The notes under the pieces were generated by a model. It worked only from the letters and a program-made list of their open reading frames with translations, did no database searches and had not been told where the DNA came from. The position numbers and the translations under genes were made by a program. From the NCBI RefSeq assembly GCF_018143015.1, contig NC_054750.1, forward strand, positions 2,709,501-2,773,500: 64,000 nt of DNA, written 5' to 3'. This document shows, in pieces, positions 1 through 10,960 of this stretch. Source of the stretch: Lytechinus variegatus. Its lineage: Eukaryota > Echinodermata > Echinoidea > Temnopleuroida > Toxopneustidae. Within the stretch, counting starts at the first letter, position 1, and every line of letters begins with the position of its first letter.

Positions 1-339
1 TATCATAATTGTCTTTCTCTTTAACCCTGGTTCTTTTTTTTCTGGGGGGAAGCATTTTAGTTAAAAAAAGAGAGAAAAAAGATAATCGCTGGCTTGTGGA
101 CGCCCGGTGTGGACGGTGGTAGGAACACCCCCCGCCCCCCCCCCCCCCGTAGTTACGCCAATATGGGACCAAATGATCCTAAATGTCCGAGGCGAAACTT
201 GTGCAATCAAACGTTATTTCTGAATAAATTAAAGCTTGCGCTGTTCAACTTCAATCTCTTTCAGCTAAATTTGCGATGAACGCTGCGTTATGAAATATAT
301 AATTATCAACATCTGGCGAAAAGAATAACCGACCAATCA

Positions 340-439
340 CCTGACGAGAACGCGTATTACGTGATGTGCATATCAGGTCCGATCGCGAGTCAGAAGTGAA
401 GGACAACTGCCAAGAAAATCAGGAAAAAGTCGTCAAAAT
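340..439 (+). other. Possible non-coding first exon of ELOF1
   Basis: A CpG-bearing stretch ends in a good donor (AAAAT then GTAAGT at 440). No splice-compatible coding sequence was found in it. The ELOF1 start codon at 7035 lies 17 bases after a clear acceptor (TTGACAG ending at 7017), so a spliced 5' UTR exon must exist upstream, and this is the best donor I noticed. The intron would be about 6.6 kb. The link is inference; the exon could belong to another transcript. Confidence 0.3.
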
Positions 440-1534
440 GTAAGTTCCCCTTCATTTCTTTCAATTTTTTGTTACTTATTCAAAAATAAATGTCTCATTA
501 AAGCAAAATTTCAACAAAAGCCTCAAATTTAGCTAGTACTTTTGTTGAAATTACAATAAATTTAGATCCACATAAATCTCTAACCCAATTTTAGCACTGA
601 TGTCGCCTATGAGGTCCATACATGTAATGTTTGGACCTCATTGGTACTAGGAGTGACTGACACAGTCACACAGACAAAAAAAATCTGCTGAGTAGATTCT
701 TTCTAATTCTAGATTTAAGTGTAATTAGGCCCTACTAATTTACTACTATAGTCTACCAGGGGGTGAAGGTGCAGATAAAAAAAGAAACAAGATCTACAAA
801 TTAACCTTGGCTTGGCATGCTTGGGCTTGGCACTTGTTCACTGCTACCATCTGGCCTGTGGAGAATCTACAGGTAGGACTATGGTATGCCAATGCTGTAT
901 AGAGCACACACTTTAAAAAATCATTAAAATATCACTTTTGTGACCAAAATTACTAATTTCCATATAGTTTTTATTTACTTATCATTAGTAATGTGGGATT
1001 AATTTTTGTATTCACCAGAGCGCTCAAAAACTTGAATTTTTGGGCATATTTTTGTGTACGCCCTCTATTGGTGGAAAGTAATAGGGCAAGAAAATTTTCA
1101 TTTTTTGATCTCTATTTTTAATTAAGAAAAAATGATGTAAAGAATCAAATTTAAATTAGAGCCAACCGGTACGAATTAACAGGTCTAATGGAAACTGTCA
1201 GTGTAAAAAATCAAGCATTTGCCCCAAAGAAAAAGAGAAAATAAGCCAAACATTGCCACCTGTATTTTGTCACACATGGAGATATAACTGAGAACAAGGT
1301 TATATTATAACCTTGTTCATTGAATGAGTGGGGCTTGGCTCAATTCAGGGCTCCACACACACTGACCCATTTTTTCTACAATTCCCACCTATTCATGTCG
1401 GACCAGTAGATACCCAGTTTTTCAAATTTTTACTGGTCGGAACCTAAAATCTACTGGTCACCAAAAATAAAGAAAACATTAAAAAAAGGTGTAATTTTAT
1501 TTTTCTAGCCTTTGGTCACCCCCCCCCCCCCCCC

Positions 1535-2260
1535 ATAAAATGAAGGAATGAAGGACAAAAAGAAAGCAAAACAGAAACGAAGAAGGAAAGAAAGAAAGGA
1601 AGAAAAAGAAAGAAAGAATAAAAGAAAGGAAGGTAGCAAGGAAGGAAGGAAGGAAGGAAGGAAAAGAACGATAGAATAAAAGGAAAGGAAGGAGAGAAAG
1701 AAAAGGTAAACAAAGGATAGATGTGTAGGAAGGAAAAAAAGAACTAAAGAAGGAAAGGAAGGAAGGAATAAAGAAGGAACAAAAATAAAGAAAAGAAATG
1801 AAGCAAGCAATACAGAAAGAAAGAACAAATCCAGAAAGTAGTAAAGGAAAGCAAGAAGAAGCATTAAAAACGAAAGGGTAAAAGGAGAGATGGAAAGAAG
1901 GACAAAAGAAAGAAAGAGAGGAAGGAAGCAATTAAGGAAGAAATAAAGGAAAGGTAAAATGATAAAAAAAAGGAAAGAAAAAAAAGAAAGAAGGAAGGGA
2001 AGAAGCAAGTAATATTAAACAAGGTAAAAGAATGGATGAAAGGAAGAACAAAAAAGAAAGACTGAGAGACAAAGAAAGGAAGAAATGAAAGAATAAAGGA
2101 GTGAAGAAAGCAAGCAGTAAAAAAAGACCGAAAGGTTAAAGGATAGATTTAACAAAGGGAAAAAGGAAACAACAAGACCGATAGAAGAAAGGAAGGAATG
2201 AATGAAAAAAAGAGAGGGCTGAAAGAAGGGAGAAATAAAAAAAAAAACAAGAAAGGGTAA
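1535..2260. repeat. Degenerate polypurine (GAAA/GGAA) tract, left half
   Basis: About 725 bases almost wholly A and G on the plus strand. The long minus-strand reading frames here (Phe/Ser/Leu-rich) are artefacts of composition. Confidence 0.9.
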
Positions 2261-2261
2261 A

Positions 2262-2983
2262 TAAACCCCTCAAAAAAAAGTTCTGCAACTCAAGTTTGAG
2301 TGCTAATAAATTTCTTAGTGTGCCATCATCATATGTAAAAGTGGTATCATTGGAAAGTATGATTATTCTCCTTTACGATCATGTGTCATTTGTAATGCTA
2401 GTGTTATCATGAAATACACAGACATGATAAATATGCAGCAATGTAAAAAATGAAATGTTGCAAAATCCGTTGCCATGTCATGTTTGAGTTCTGCAACTCA
2501 AACTGCAAGTTTGAGTGCTAATAAATTTCTTAATGTGCCATCATCATGTGTAAAAGTTATATCTTTAGAAAGCATGATTATTCTTCTTTACAATCATGTG
2601 TCATTTGTAATGCTAGTGTTATCATGATAATACACAGCAATGTTAGACATGAAATGTTGCAAAATGCGTCGTTTCCAATAGCGAATTTCCAATTGTATCG
2701 AGGATGGACCGAGTGCATTCACTGTCACCTGCATGGTAGAAATTCTATAGAAATGAGACTCTTGTTAGAAATCAATGCATTTTGCAACATTTCACTTCTG
2801 ACTTTTCTCAATGTTCAGGGTGATTGCATATTCCATGATTACATAATCACAGCAAATGGCATGTCATTGTAAAGAGGAATAATTCAGCTTTCCAATGATA
2901 CCAGTTTCATCTTTTATACTTCATTAACCAAAAAGATATCATCCCCAAAACTGAGTTGCAAAACTTTTTTGGGGGGGTTTATA
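2262..2983. mobile_element. Long-TIR non-autonomous DNA element inserted in the polypurine tract
   Basis: The ends are inverted repeats of over 100 bases: left ATAAACCCCTC...GTTCTGCAACTCA and CATTGGAAAG; right, reversed, ATAAACCCCCCC...GTTTTGCAACTCA and CATTGGAAAG. The left arm is repeated internally (2269-2435 and 2485-2640). The purine tract resumes just beyond it, so it looks like an insertion. Its 108-residue reading frame is not a gene. Confidence 0.7.
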
Positions 2984-2991
2984 TGATGGAT

Positions 2992-3308
2992 GTAAGGAAG
3001 AAAGAAACAAAGAAACGAAGAATGAAGGAAAGAAAAGGGTAAAAAGAATGAAGGAAGGAAAAAAGGAAGAAGAGAAGAGATGAATGGACTCAAGAATTAA
3101 AAAAAGAAAAATATTTTTTTAAAAGAAAGAGAGAGAAAAAAGAAATAGAGAAAAATATTTTTTAAAAGGATGGAATGAAAGAACGAATTAATGAAAAAGG
3201 GGGAAAAAAAAAAAAAAAAGTAACAACAAAATGAAAGAAGAGAGGGAAGAAACAAAGAAAGATTGAAAAGAAAGATGGAAAGAAAGATAGGAAGAAAACA
3301 GAGGAAGA
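2992..3308. repeat. Degenerate polypurine tract, right half
   Basis: The same A/G composition as 1535-2260, separated from it by the inserted element. Confidence 0.85.
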
Positions 3309-3643
3309 ATGCTAAAACTATCATAATTTATCAGTTTCTTTTTGGCTCAATTAAAATAGCTACGAAAGAAAATCAGAAACCAAGTGTATCAACGCACACA
3401 TAAATGCATATGTGGGGTTAATATGTATTCAGACGATATCACCCAAAACCCGTTCTGTTTGAACCAAACAGAAGTGAAAATTTATCCTTTTACTGCTTAC
3501 AAATGACAGAGTTACTCCAATTTTTAGGAAATATGGACATTATAAGAGCCTTTCATGAGTATGAACCATGAATTTTGACAGTTCTGTGAGAGAGTTCTGC
3601 CAGAGTTTAGCCAAGCTTCGTTCGCGCAGCCAGGTGAGAATTT

Positions 3644-4207
3644 CCCGGGGGGGGCACTTCCATTCACGAGTGGATACCATGCGCGACCACGGAGTCTCGA
3701 AAAGCACCCTAAACACGTACCGGTAATTTCCATATTCTGAAAATGCACCCCTTAACAAGTATTGGCATGTGAAACCCTACCCTTAACAAGTATATATATT
3801 GAAAGAAAACGATACTCTTGGCAAATATTCCCTGAAATGAACCCCTAAACAAGTACAGGAATGTTTTATTGTTACGGGTCCTTCGGTCGTCGGCTTTAAC
3901 TTATTTGGTTTAGTACGACTTCAGCTTCTACACCTCGCGCAAATCGGACTCTAAACACGAAGTGTTGGGGCAAAAAGGACATCCTTTATTAAACATTTAA
4001 ATTTTGTTTTAATCATCCCCGCAAATTTGACCCTAAACACGTAATTTTCCTAGCGAAATAGATACCCTTTTTCCATTATTTTTGTGTTTTTGACACCCTT
4101 ATCACGTTTCATACGTAACATGCCCTATCGTGAAAAAGACATCCTTTTTACGTGTTTTTTTGGTCGCGCATGGTATCCACTCGTCAATGTAAGTGGCCCC
4201 CCCTGGG
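3644..4207. mobile_element. MITE copy 1 with 8-bp target-site duplication (hAT-like)
   Basis: Left end CCCGGGGGGGGCACTTCC, then ATTCACGAGTGGATACC; right end, reversed, CCCAGGGGGGGCCACTT, then ACATTGACGAGTGG. GAGAATTT flanks both sides (3636-3643 and 4207-4214, sharing one base with the end). Inside are ACACG- and AACAAGTA-rich words and no reading frame of note. It matches 54642-55163. Confidence 0.82.
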
Positions 4208-4309
4208 AGAATTTACTACGTGGGTTTTGTGGCTGGCTACATGTACACTGTATCTACTCTAGTAACACTCAAGTGCGATTCATTCTGTGTCTGAATGACA
4301 GAATTTATC

Positions 4310-4331
4310 GGGGGGGGGGGGGGGGGGGGGA
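4310..4331. repeat. Homopolymer G tract
   Basis: An uninterrupted run of 22 G residues just inside the right end of the proposed hAT-like composite. Confidence 0.9.
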
Positions 4332-4934
4332 ATGTTTGCAGTGAATTTGACCATTTCTGGAAAAGTTATTGGCCCAACAATGGTTTTTAGTACTGGTCAT
4401 GTTGGACCCTTAAAATCTTGATATTTTTGGAAAAATTACTGGCCCGGCAATGATATTTTTTACTGGTCATGTCTGACCAGTAAATCTTCCTATTTCTGAA
4501 AATCTACTGGCCCAACAGCGATTTTTACCGGTCAGGGACCATCGGACCGCCGCTAGTGTCAAGCCCTGGATAATTCCATGAATTCCGCCTGGGACTGGGG
4601 GTCTGGTACCTCGAGCGGGCCGATGTTCATGCAGGCTCCACTTCACTACCGCTACACTACGCTCCACCTGCCCGAACATCGGGAGGGTGAACCAGTTCAG
4701 ATATTCTGATTGACAAAGGTGGGATCAAATGGGGGTTTATTGTAAAATTTATAGAAAAAAAAATATAACGAGAAAGTAAAACAGCTTTATTTCTTACGTG
4801 TCACCTGTATTTCACTCCGTGTCTATCCTCTGGTTATCCTCAAAATTGGTGATTTTGGGCCAGTTATCTTTTTCCTCACATGTATTATTCACGGCCGATT
4901 TCAAAATATCGCAAAAAAAAAAGAAAGTGAAACA

Positions 4935-5450
4935 TATTTCACCAACAAATTAATCCGAGTGCGAAGCGCGAGCTGAATTTTTTTAGTATACTGAACTAAA
5001 AACAGGAAAAAGGTACCTGTTAAAGACTGTAGTAACTCAGGAGGATACATATCTCACAACCCAGATAATGCGAGTGCCGAGAGTGAGCTGAAATTTCTAT
5101 ATATTCTGACCTGAAAGCTTAATATTATAAGCATTTTGGTACCAATGATTAAGATGGGTGTCTAAAATAACAGTAGATGCGAGCGCAAAGCGCGAGCTGA
5201 AAATTTTGATAAATCCATCTGAAACAAATTGACAGTTTAATGGACGTTTTTGATAAAGAACAAGATATATATCTAACAAAAGATTATTGTAAATTGAAGT
5301 GGAAGTTCTTTTGAGGTTTAGAACTGAAAATGGGACATTCTATTTACCTATTTAATAATGAAAAGTATGGGTTTTTGCTTCAGAAATGATGTGAGCGCGA
5401 AGCGCGAGCTGAAAATTTTTATATTCAAATCTGAAAAGCGGACATTTTGA
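4935..5450. repeat. Tandem repeat of about 110 bp carrying GCGAAGCGCGAGC
   Basis: The word GCGAAGCGCGAGCTGAA or a variant begins at about 4961, 5069, 5178 and 5396. The first three are 108-109 apart and the last gap is two periods. Text after the word (CTGAAA, TTTTTGAT, ATATCTA) also recurs. Confidence 0.7.
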
Positions 5451-5462
5451 GCACGATTTTAA

Positions 5463-5835
5463 AGGTAAATGCTAGTTACCTAGCATTTACGATATCAAAA
5501 TGAGTTCGTTCAGAATCCAGTGAAATGACCACCAAAGTGTCTGTTTGTATAAATAAAACGCATGTGCCAAAGGATTCTGGAAGAAATTGTGCAATTGCCA
5601 AGAAATCAGCAAATACCGGTAAGCACAGGATTCAGGTAGAGCGTCGGGCCCGACGCTCTAAGCAACAATTATACATTGTCCCCCTTGCGCTTATCTGTGT
5701 TGGGGATCTTCGGTGTGAACATTTTTCAGCGTAGATTTCACAAAGTTCAGTGTATAAACTGTACCAGATCTAGATCCTCGATGATATACTGACAATTAAG
5801 CCTTGTTTTACAGACTTTCTCATGAAATCAGTGTT
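5463..5835 (+). repeat. Interspersed repeat family N, copy 1
   Basis: Shares GTTCAGAATCCAGTGAAATG, CCAAAGGATTCTGGAA and GAACATTTTTCAGCGTAGAT with the copies at 10318, 25268 (opposite strand) and 30393. It contains a perfect 24-bp palindrome at 5637-5660. No coding signal. Confidence 0.7.
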
Positions 5836-6811
5836 TACTGCAACTACTGAAATTTCTCTTTAAATAAAGAACGAGTTGTGTATATCAATCAATCTCGCTT
5901 GCTGATTTCTGTGTAACATTACAGTCTTATTTTTGCACACATTTGAAATTATGGGGGGGGGGGGGCAAAACGATATGTTTGCCCCCCCAATATTTTCATT
6001 GGTGGGGCAATCGCCCCCCTGCCCCCCCACAACCCCCCCTCCCTCCCGGATCGACACCTCTGGTCCCAGTTTACACTGTACAGGGACTCTGAGTGTCTGT
6101 TTTCAAAGATTCCTCAATACAAGAAATCTAGGAAAGTTTGATCACCTGTGTGAAGTGCCGACACCAATCGAGTGCGCCAGCCAGTCAATGTACGCATATC
6201 AGCTTCCGTAACAAGATTATTGGAAAATGGCAAGTCGTGAAAAATAGACGGTGAACTAGGGGGAATGAAGTCACTGAATCTATTTTTAGCACTCTCAATC
6301 CCAAAAATTATGAAAAAAAACGTCCCCCATAAACAAGGACAGTCTCCATTCATCAAGACATGATTTGTCTTGGTTTACAACTTTACATGTATGAAGATAT
6401 CCTTGTTTTCATGGACAATCCCAATTTTTAGACTAGCACCTCTACTGGTGGTAGGCAGTCGAAACTTGAGGTTCCACTTCCAGGACTGGGAGTCTAGGGG
6501 GCAGTTGGGCATCAATGAGATGGAACAAATACTTGCAGGGTAGTCATACTTTCAAGCACCATAGTACAAATCCACAGATAGTTATCAAAACTTTTTACCT
6601 TAAATTTGTGATATGAACTGCTATAAATGAATAACTAGATTTAATTTCACTCAAAAAAGTTCATAACTAACTCCCCCAAAATAAAATCATTAGCAAGCCT
6701 TGTCGTCGTCATTGTGTGCATTTGTGTGTTATCGTGGGTTCCGACCTTCTACAATTGCAGCACCCTGTACTTGTATTAATGGTGTACATATACATCGACT
6801 CTCTTATTTGG

Positions 6812-6992
6812 ATGTACATGTAACTGGCTCGTTCATATAACTTGTTTTGTGAAATGAAGCGAAACTTTGAAATGTCATAACTTTCTTATTTTACATCTGA
6901 TTTTGATGAAATCTTCAGCATTGTGTTTGTCTGATTTTTCTCCATTGATTCAAATCAACATTTTTCTGAAGTGGACTTGACCTTTAATTATT
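6812..6992 (+). repeat. Foldback family H, right-half fragment
   Basis: GTGAAATGAAGCGAAACTTT, CTTTCTTATTTTACATC and GAAGTGGACTTGACCTTTAA match the right half of the complete copy at 51248-51858. It sits directly upstream of the ELOF1 start exon. Confidence 0.75.
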
Positions 6993-7034
6993 ATTTTTTT
7001 TAAATTCATTTTGACAGTAAAGTATTGATTCACC

Positions 7035-7150
7035 ATGGGTAGACGTCGTGCTAAGAAGAAGCCACCTCAGAAGAAGAAGATGCTGGGGACATTGGAAACT
7101 CAATTCACGTGTCCATTCTGTAACCACGAAAAATCATGTGATGTTAAAAT
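7035..7150 (+). CDS. ELOF1: ELOF1 coding exon 1
   Basis: Codes residues 1-38 plus two bases of Met39: the basic N-terminal tail and the first zinc-binding pair (C26, C29). The donor is GTGAGT at 7151. The exon also has 17 bases of 5' UTR (7018-7034) after its acceptor. Confidence 0.96.
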
Positions 7151-10100
7151 GTGAGTAAATTCCATGGGATCTCTTCCAGTTCTGTGCAGTAGCAATTTAA
7201 AACTTACTCAAATGGACCTTGCACTTTATTTGAAAAAGTCTCAGATAAATTAGATAGATGTATTTTGACATACATTTAACATCATTCTGTTGTGTTTACA
7301 AAGATACAAGCAGCATTTTGAAATATATGGAGAAAAGGGAGATAGTGGAAGAATTATGTTTAAATTGATAAGTTATGACATTATAATAGATTTCATGTAA
7401 TTTATGCCTTTATCACTTTGTAAATTCTAGAAGATTTTGACAAAAATGATAGAAGTAGAACCCCAGTTGAAAAAGAAAAGTTTGTGTTCTCTCAATTCTG
7501 CCTTTTCTCTCATTACAATCTATTTTTTGCAGAGATTAATCCTAAATTATTGCTTTTTTCTTATATATATTTAATTGCATGCAAGAATATGTTTCTCGTG
7601 AATATTTCTATTGCGGTTAATAAATTAAAGGTAATAAATTAGTATTTTGTTGGTCAAACAAAGTCTTTAAACACAGTCATTTAACCTTAATTTACCTGGG
7701 CTATTTCAGACCAGGTCAAATTGACCCCCCCCCCCTTCCCTCCCCTTCAGATCTTGGCTGCAGATTGCATGATTGCCGCGAAAATTTGCACACGCTTAGA
7801 GCTGGATGTAAACTACAAGACTCTTTAGTAAATTTTCTTAAAACATGATAATTGTTCATATTTTTAATTAATTATGCAAATAAGTGCATGGAATTTGCTG
7901 TATGCATACATATGATTTTTTGCATTTAACTCACTTTATGTAGCTAGTAGAATGCTTATTTTTGGTGAAAATATCAATTATTACATATCTAACAAACTTT
8001 CCCCCAAAAATGCCAAATCATAATTAATTTTCTATGTAGTTTATAATTTTTTAAAATTTGTATGAATTTATTTGTTTTTTTCTAACCTTTGTCTTCTATT
8101 GTTTTTTCAATGAACTTTGTCAGGGACTCTTTTACGATCATAAATGGCATGAAAAATTCATTTTAACCAACAAAGTAAAAAATAATCATACATTTATAAT
8201 TTTTTGGTTGAAAACACAATATGCACAATTTGACTTTGTACATGAAATCATGTGTTTGAGTGATTTGGGTCCGACATGCACTTTATACAAAATGTTTGCA
8301 CAATGTCAGAACTGCGTACCCAGGCGGCTCAAAATTGGTCTCAGAAGATGCGCAAGATTTGAAAGTAATAAAATCACTGAGAGACGCGGTCGGAAAATCT
8401 TGCACAACAGCGTAGGGACAAAAGTTGTCGAGGGGGGGGGGGCAAATTGGGTCAAATTGACCAAACCCAGTTAAGAATTTCAGAAACCTATCATCACATC
8501 AGAGATTGTATGACAAATAGTGAAAACAGCATCATGCCATGTAACCATGGCATGAAAAAGAACTGAGAACGGCAAGGAATAACGTGCGTTACTGACATTA
8601 TTTAAATTTCTTTCAGGGATCGAACTCGGAACGTTGGAGTGATATCATGTCGTGTTTGTTTAGAGGATTTCCAGACAAGTATTACCTGTATCCTTTCATG
8701 AAGATTGGGTTAGGCACCTTGCCAAAAGTATTAAAGAGACACGTCTTTCTCGCAGGAATCTTGCAATCCTCCACATTTCATGATGGAGACAAGACAATGA
8801 GGCTGACAGAAAGCAGTATATTGTCTTTACCGCAGGTCCCCTGCCAAAGTTTGTGCTGTGTCTTTTCTGCAGCACCAGTAATTTATCAATGATTAATTGT
8901 AAAGTTGGGGATGAAAAGATGCTTGTGGATTCTTGTGGGAAAGATACAGCTCTGAGTTTCAGTGAGATGTCTAAGTAGTGTTTAATAATAATAATAAAAT
9001 GTCCATTTATATAGCGCAGTTACTATGTGCATATACTGAACTGCGCTTTGATTGTTGGTATCATATATTACCCCGGCTGTAGCTGAGCCGCCATATTAAT
9101 AGGCGCTAAAGCGTTCAAGGAATAAATCCTACCGGGTACCCATTCACCTCCTGGGTTGAGTGCAGCACAATGTGGATAAATTTCTTGCCGAAGGACATTA
9201 CGTCATGGCTGGGATTCAAACCCACGACCCTCTGTTTCAAAGTCCAGAGACTGATCCACTGGGGCACAACGCTCCATAGTGTTTGATGGATTTTTTTTCT
9301 TTGTGGTAGTTACTGATCAGTTTTATAAAGCTCTTGTTGGAGTTCCCAGCACTCAAACCTTATCTATCTAGTACTGTAGCAGTTGTACAGGTCCGTATCA
9401 AAAGTGACTGGGTTAGCTCTTGTTATGCCAAAGTTCTGAAATGAACCATATTATCCATATTCCGTGGTTGGTTCTGAATTTTTCAATGGGGGGATGGGGA
9501 GGGGTCGATCAGTTTTGTCTGGCAATTTTTTTTTTGACTGAGGAAAGTGGTTTGCACTGATCTACTTTGTAAATTTAGCCCCCCCCCCCCTAATGAAAGA
9601 TGTATCCCATGCTCACATCTGAGGTTTGGGTGGGGACTGGAAAAGGGGCACTTTGTATCACAGGGTTAGGGTACTAATTCTATACAACATCTGGCTAGGG
9701 GCACTGGTGCAGCCCCCCCCAAAAAAAAAAACAATAATAAATAAATAAATGAATGAATGAATGAATGAATTAATTGATTAATTATTTAATTAATTATTAA
9801 TTAATCAATCAATTAATTATTTAATAAAATATGAATAAAAAGGTAAAACAAATAAATAAAACAAATAAATAAAATAAAAATGATAATAATAATGCTTGCA
9901 CATGTAGAACCAATATACTGCTATTTCCCTATCATGTTTATTGTCTGTACTGTATGAATGAAAATTGAAATGATTGAGGAACATGTATCATCAACATGGA
10001 AATGCTGTCATTTTGAATGCAGAGGATGGAGAGTGATTCTACATGTATTAGTATTTGACAAGGGTGCAATGAATCAAGCTAATATGATACATCCTGGCAT

Positions 10101-10960
10101 GCACCCACCTGACTCAGGTCTGTGGTTGATGAGAAAAGACACATCAGCTGGCACACAGTCAGCTACATCATGTACCTGGCATTGGTTCTCATAATGCCAC
10201 AGTCACAACCCTTACGAAACCATGTCCAAACCAACTGATGGTTAGTCTTTGGAAATCATGTAAAAGCTTTGGTTTGACTGTTTTGGCTGGTTTTGTTGGT
10301 TTGAGTACATTGGGTGTCTTATAGGTAAGTGCCAGTTGTTGAAACAATCTCAAAATAAGTTCACACAGAATCCAATGAAATTACCACCAAAATGTTCATA
10401 TGTATAAAAAAATGTGTGCCTAATGATTGATAGAAAATGTGTAATTGCTGAGAAATGAGCAAAATAAGCATGGAATTCCATCAAATGTCAGTATTTTTTC
10501 CAAGAAATATTAATACTCTGTCCCACATATGCCCTTCTGTGTACATTTTAGGGATCATCCGAATGATCAATTTTTCGGTTTTGGGCCTGGTGCACCTAAC
10601 AGATTCTGACAATAAACTACGTGTATGATGTTCTGGTAATTGGTAATAACAGGAGTCTTTACAATTTTAAAAGACTAAGAGATTTAGATGCTTGGTGGTG
10701 AAAGGTTTTAATGGACATTACTTTGGCAGTAGGCTCCCACTATGACACTGTCAGGTTGCCAACAGAAATGGTGCCATGTGAGATAATGGACAGCGTTGAG
10801 TCTTTTAATTATCATGTGTTCTCATATCTTGATTAATTTTTAATATACAAAAGCATGTTCACATAATATAATTCCTTAACTTGAAGCCTCCTTAGACCTA
10901 TCAGAACCTGTGGATGTATATAGCGACTGGATAGATGCGTGTGAACAAGCGAATGCCTAG
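7035..10960 (+). CDS. ELOF1: Transcription elongation factor 1 homologue (ELOF1), three coding exons
   Basis: Coding exons 7035-7150, 8617-8687 and 10896-10960 join in frame to 252 nt, giving 83 residues, the length of the human protein. The protein starts [15 protein letters not shown], a basic tail, followed by [19 protein letters not shown] and ending [13 protein letters not shown]. The zinc-binding cysteines of the Elf1 family are present as C26-x2-C29 and C50-x2-C53. Family knowledge: ELOF1 travels with RNA polymerase II on chromatin and also helps transcription-coupled repair. Introns are phase 2 (after Lys38/Met39) and phase 1 (inside Tyr63), with GT-AG borders. The ATG has a favourable CACCATGG context and sits 17 bases after an acceptor. 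The neighbour AP1M1 converges on it from about 10 kb away. Near-identity to the vertebrate protein makes the call firm. Confidence 0.97.
7690..8478. mobile_element. Possible TIR element in ELOF1 intron
   Basis: The left end has ACCTGGGC...AGGTCAAATTGAC followed by a C run. The right end, reversed, has AACTGGGTTTGGTCAATTTG followed by a C run. Inner sequence is AT-rich. A 138-residue frame (8058-8474) shows no domain. Confidence 0.4.
8617..8687 (+). CDS. ELOF1: ELOF1 coding exon 2
   Basis: Completes Met39, then [19 protein letters not shown], supplying the second zinc-binding pair (C50, C53). The acceptor is TTTCTTTCAG; the donor GTATCC at 8688 is weaker than consensus but required by the protein match and phase. 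Confidence 0.95.
8983..9275 (-). mobile_element. tRNA-derived SINE, family 1 copy 1
   Basis: On the minus strand the head has a B-box-like GGGTTTGAATCCCAGCC and an A-box-like CCAGTGGATCAG. The body includes GTGCTGCACTCAACCCAGG and GGTAATATATGATACC, and the tail ends (TTA)n. It lies in ELOF1 intron 2. Confidence 0.85.
9725..9885. repeat. AATA/GAAT simple repeat
   Basis: Poly(A), then AATA, GAAT and AATT tetranucleotide runs. Confidence 0.85.
10318..10620 (+). repeat. Interspersed repeat family N, copy 2
   Basis: AGGTAAGTGCCAGTTGTTG, GAATCCAATGAAATTACCAC and GTGTAATTGCTGAGAAAT align with the other N copies. It lies in ELOF1 intron 2, about 280 bases before exon 3. Confidence 0.65.
10896..10960 (+). 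CDS. ELOF1: ELOF1 coding exon 3 with stop
   Basis: Starts after CTCCTTAG, completes Tyr63 and codes [20 protein letters not shown] followed by TAG. This is the family's conserved acidic C-terminal segment. Confidence 0.96.

Larger units (their letters stand above)
1346..4568. mobile_element. Possible 3.2-kb hAT-like composite element
   Basis: The left end reads CAGGGCTCCACAC and the right end, on the other strand, CAGGGCTTGACAC. Both ends carry several ACTGGTC/GACCAGT words (about 1398-1470 and 4390-4530), the layout of subterminal repeats in hAT elements. The flanking bases (GCTCAATT, GATAATTC) are only partly alike. Other repeats lie nested inside. No transposase is visible. The two ends could instead be separate fragments. 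Confidence 0.35.

Noticed and set aside
1497-2008. Overlapping 144- and 167-residue minus-strand reading frames rich in Phe, Ser and Leu
   Set aside because: They are complements of the polypurine tract, with compositional bias and no domain; two frames are open at once, as expected for simple sequence.
2546-2872. 108-residue plus-strand reading frame
   Set aside because: Lies wholly inside the long-TIR element and crosses its arms; no protein family recognised.
4575-4690. Possible tRNA-derived head on the minus strand (GTGTAGCGGTAGTG with a weak B box)
   Set aside because: Only one box is convincing and no tail or sister copy was found in the window.
8058-8474. 138-residue plus-strand reading frame in ELOF1 intron 1
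   Set aside because: Runs into the C-run/TIR end of a probable transposable element; the sequence is AT-driven at first and shows no domain or splice support.
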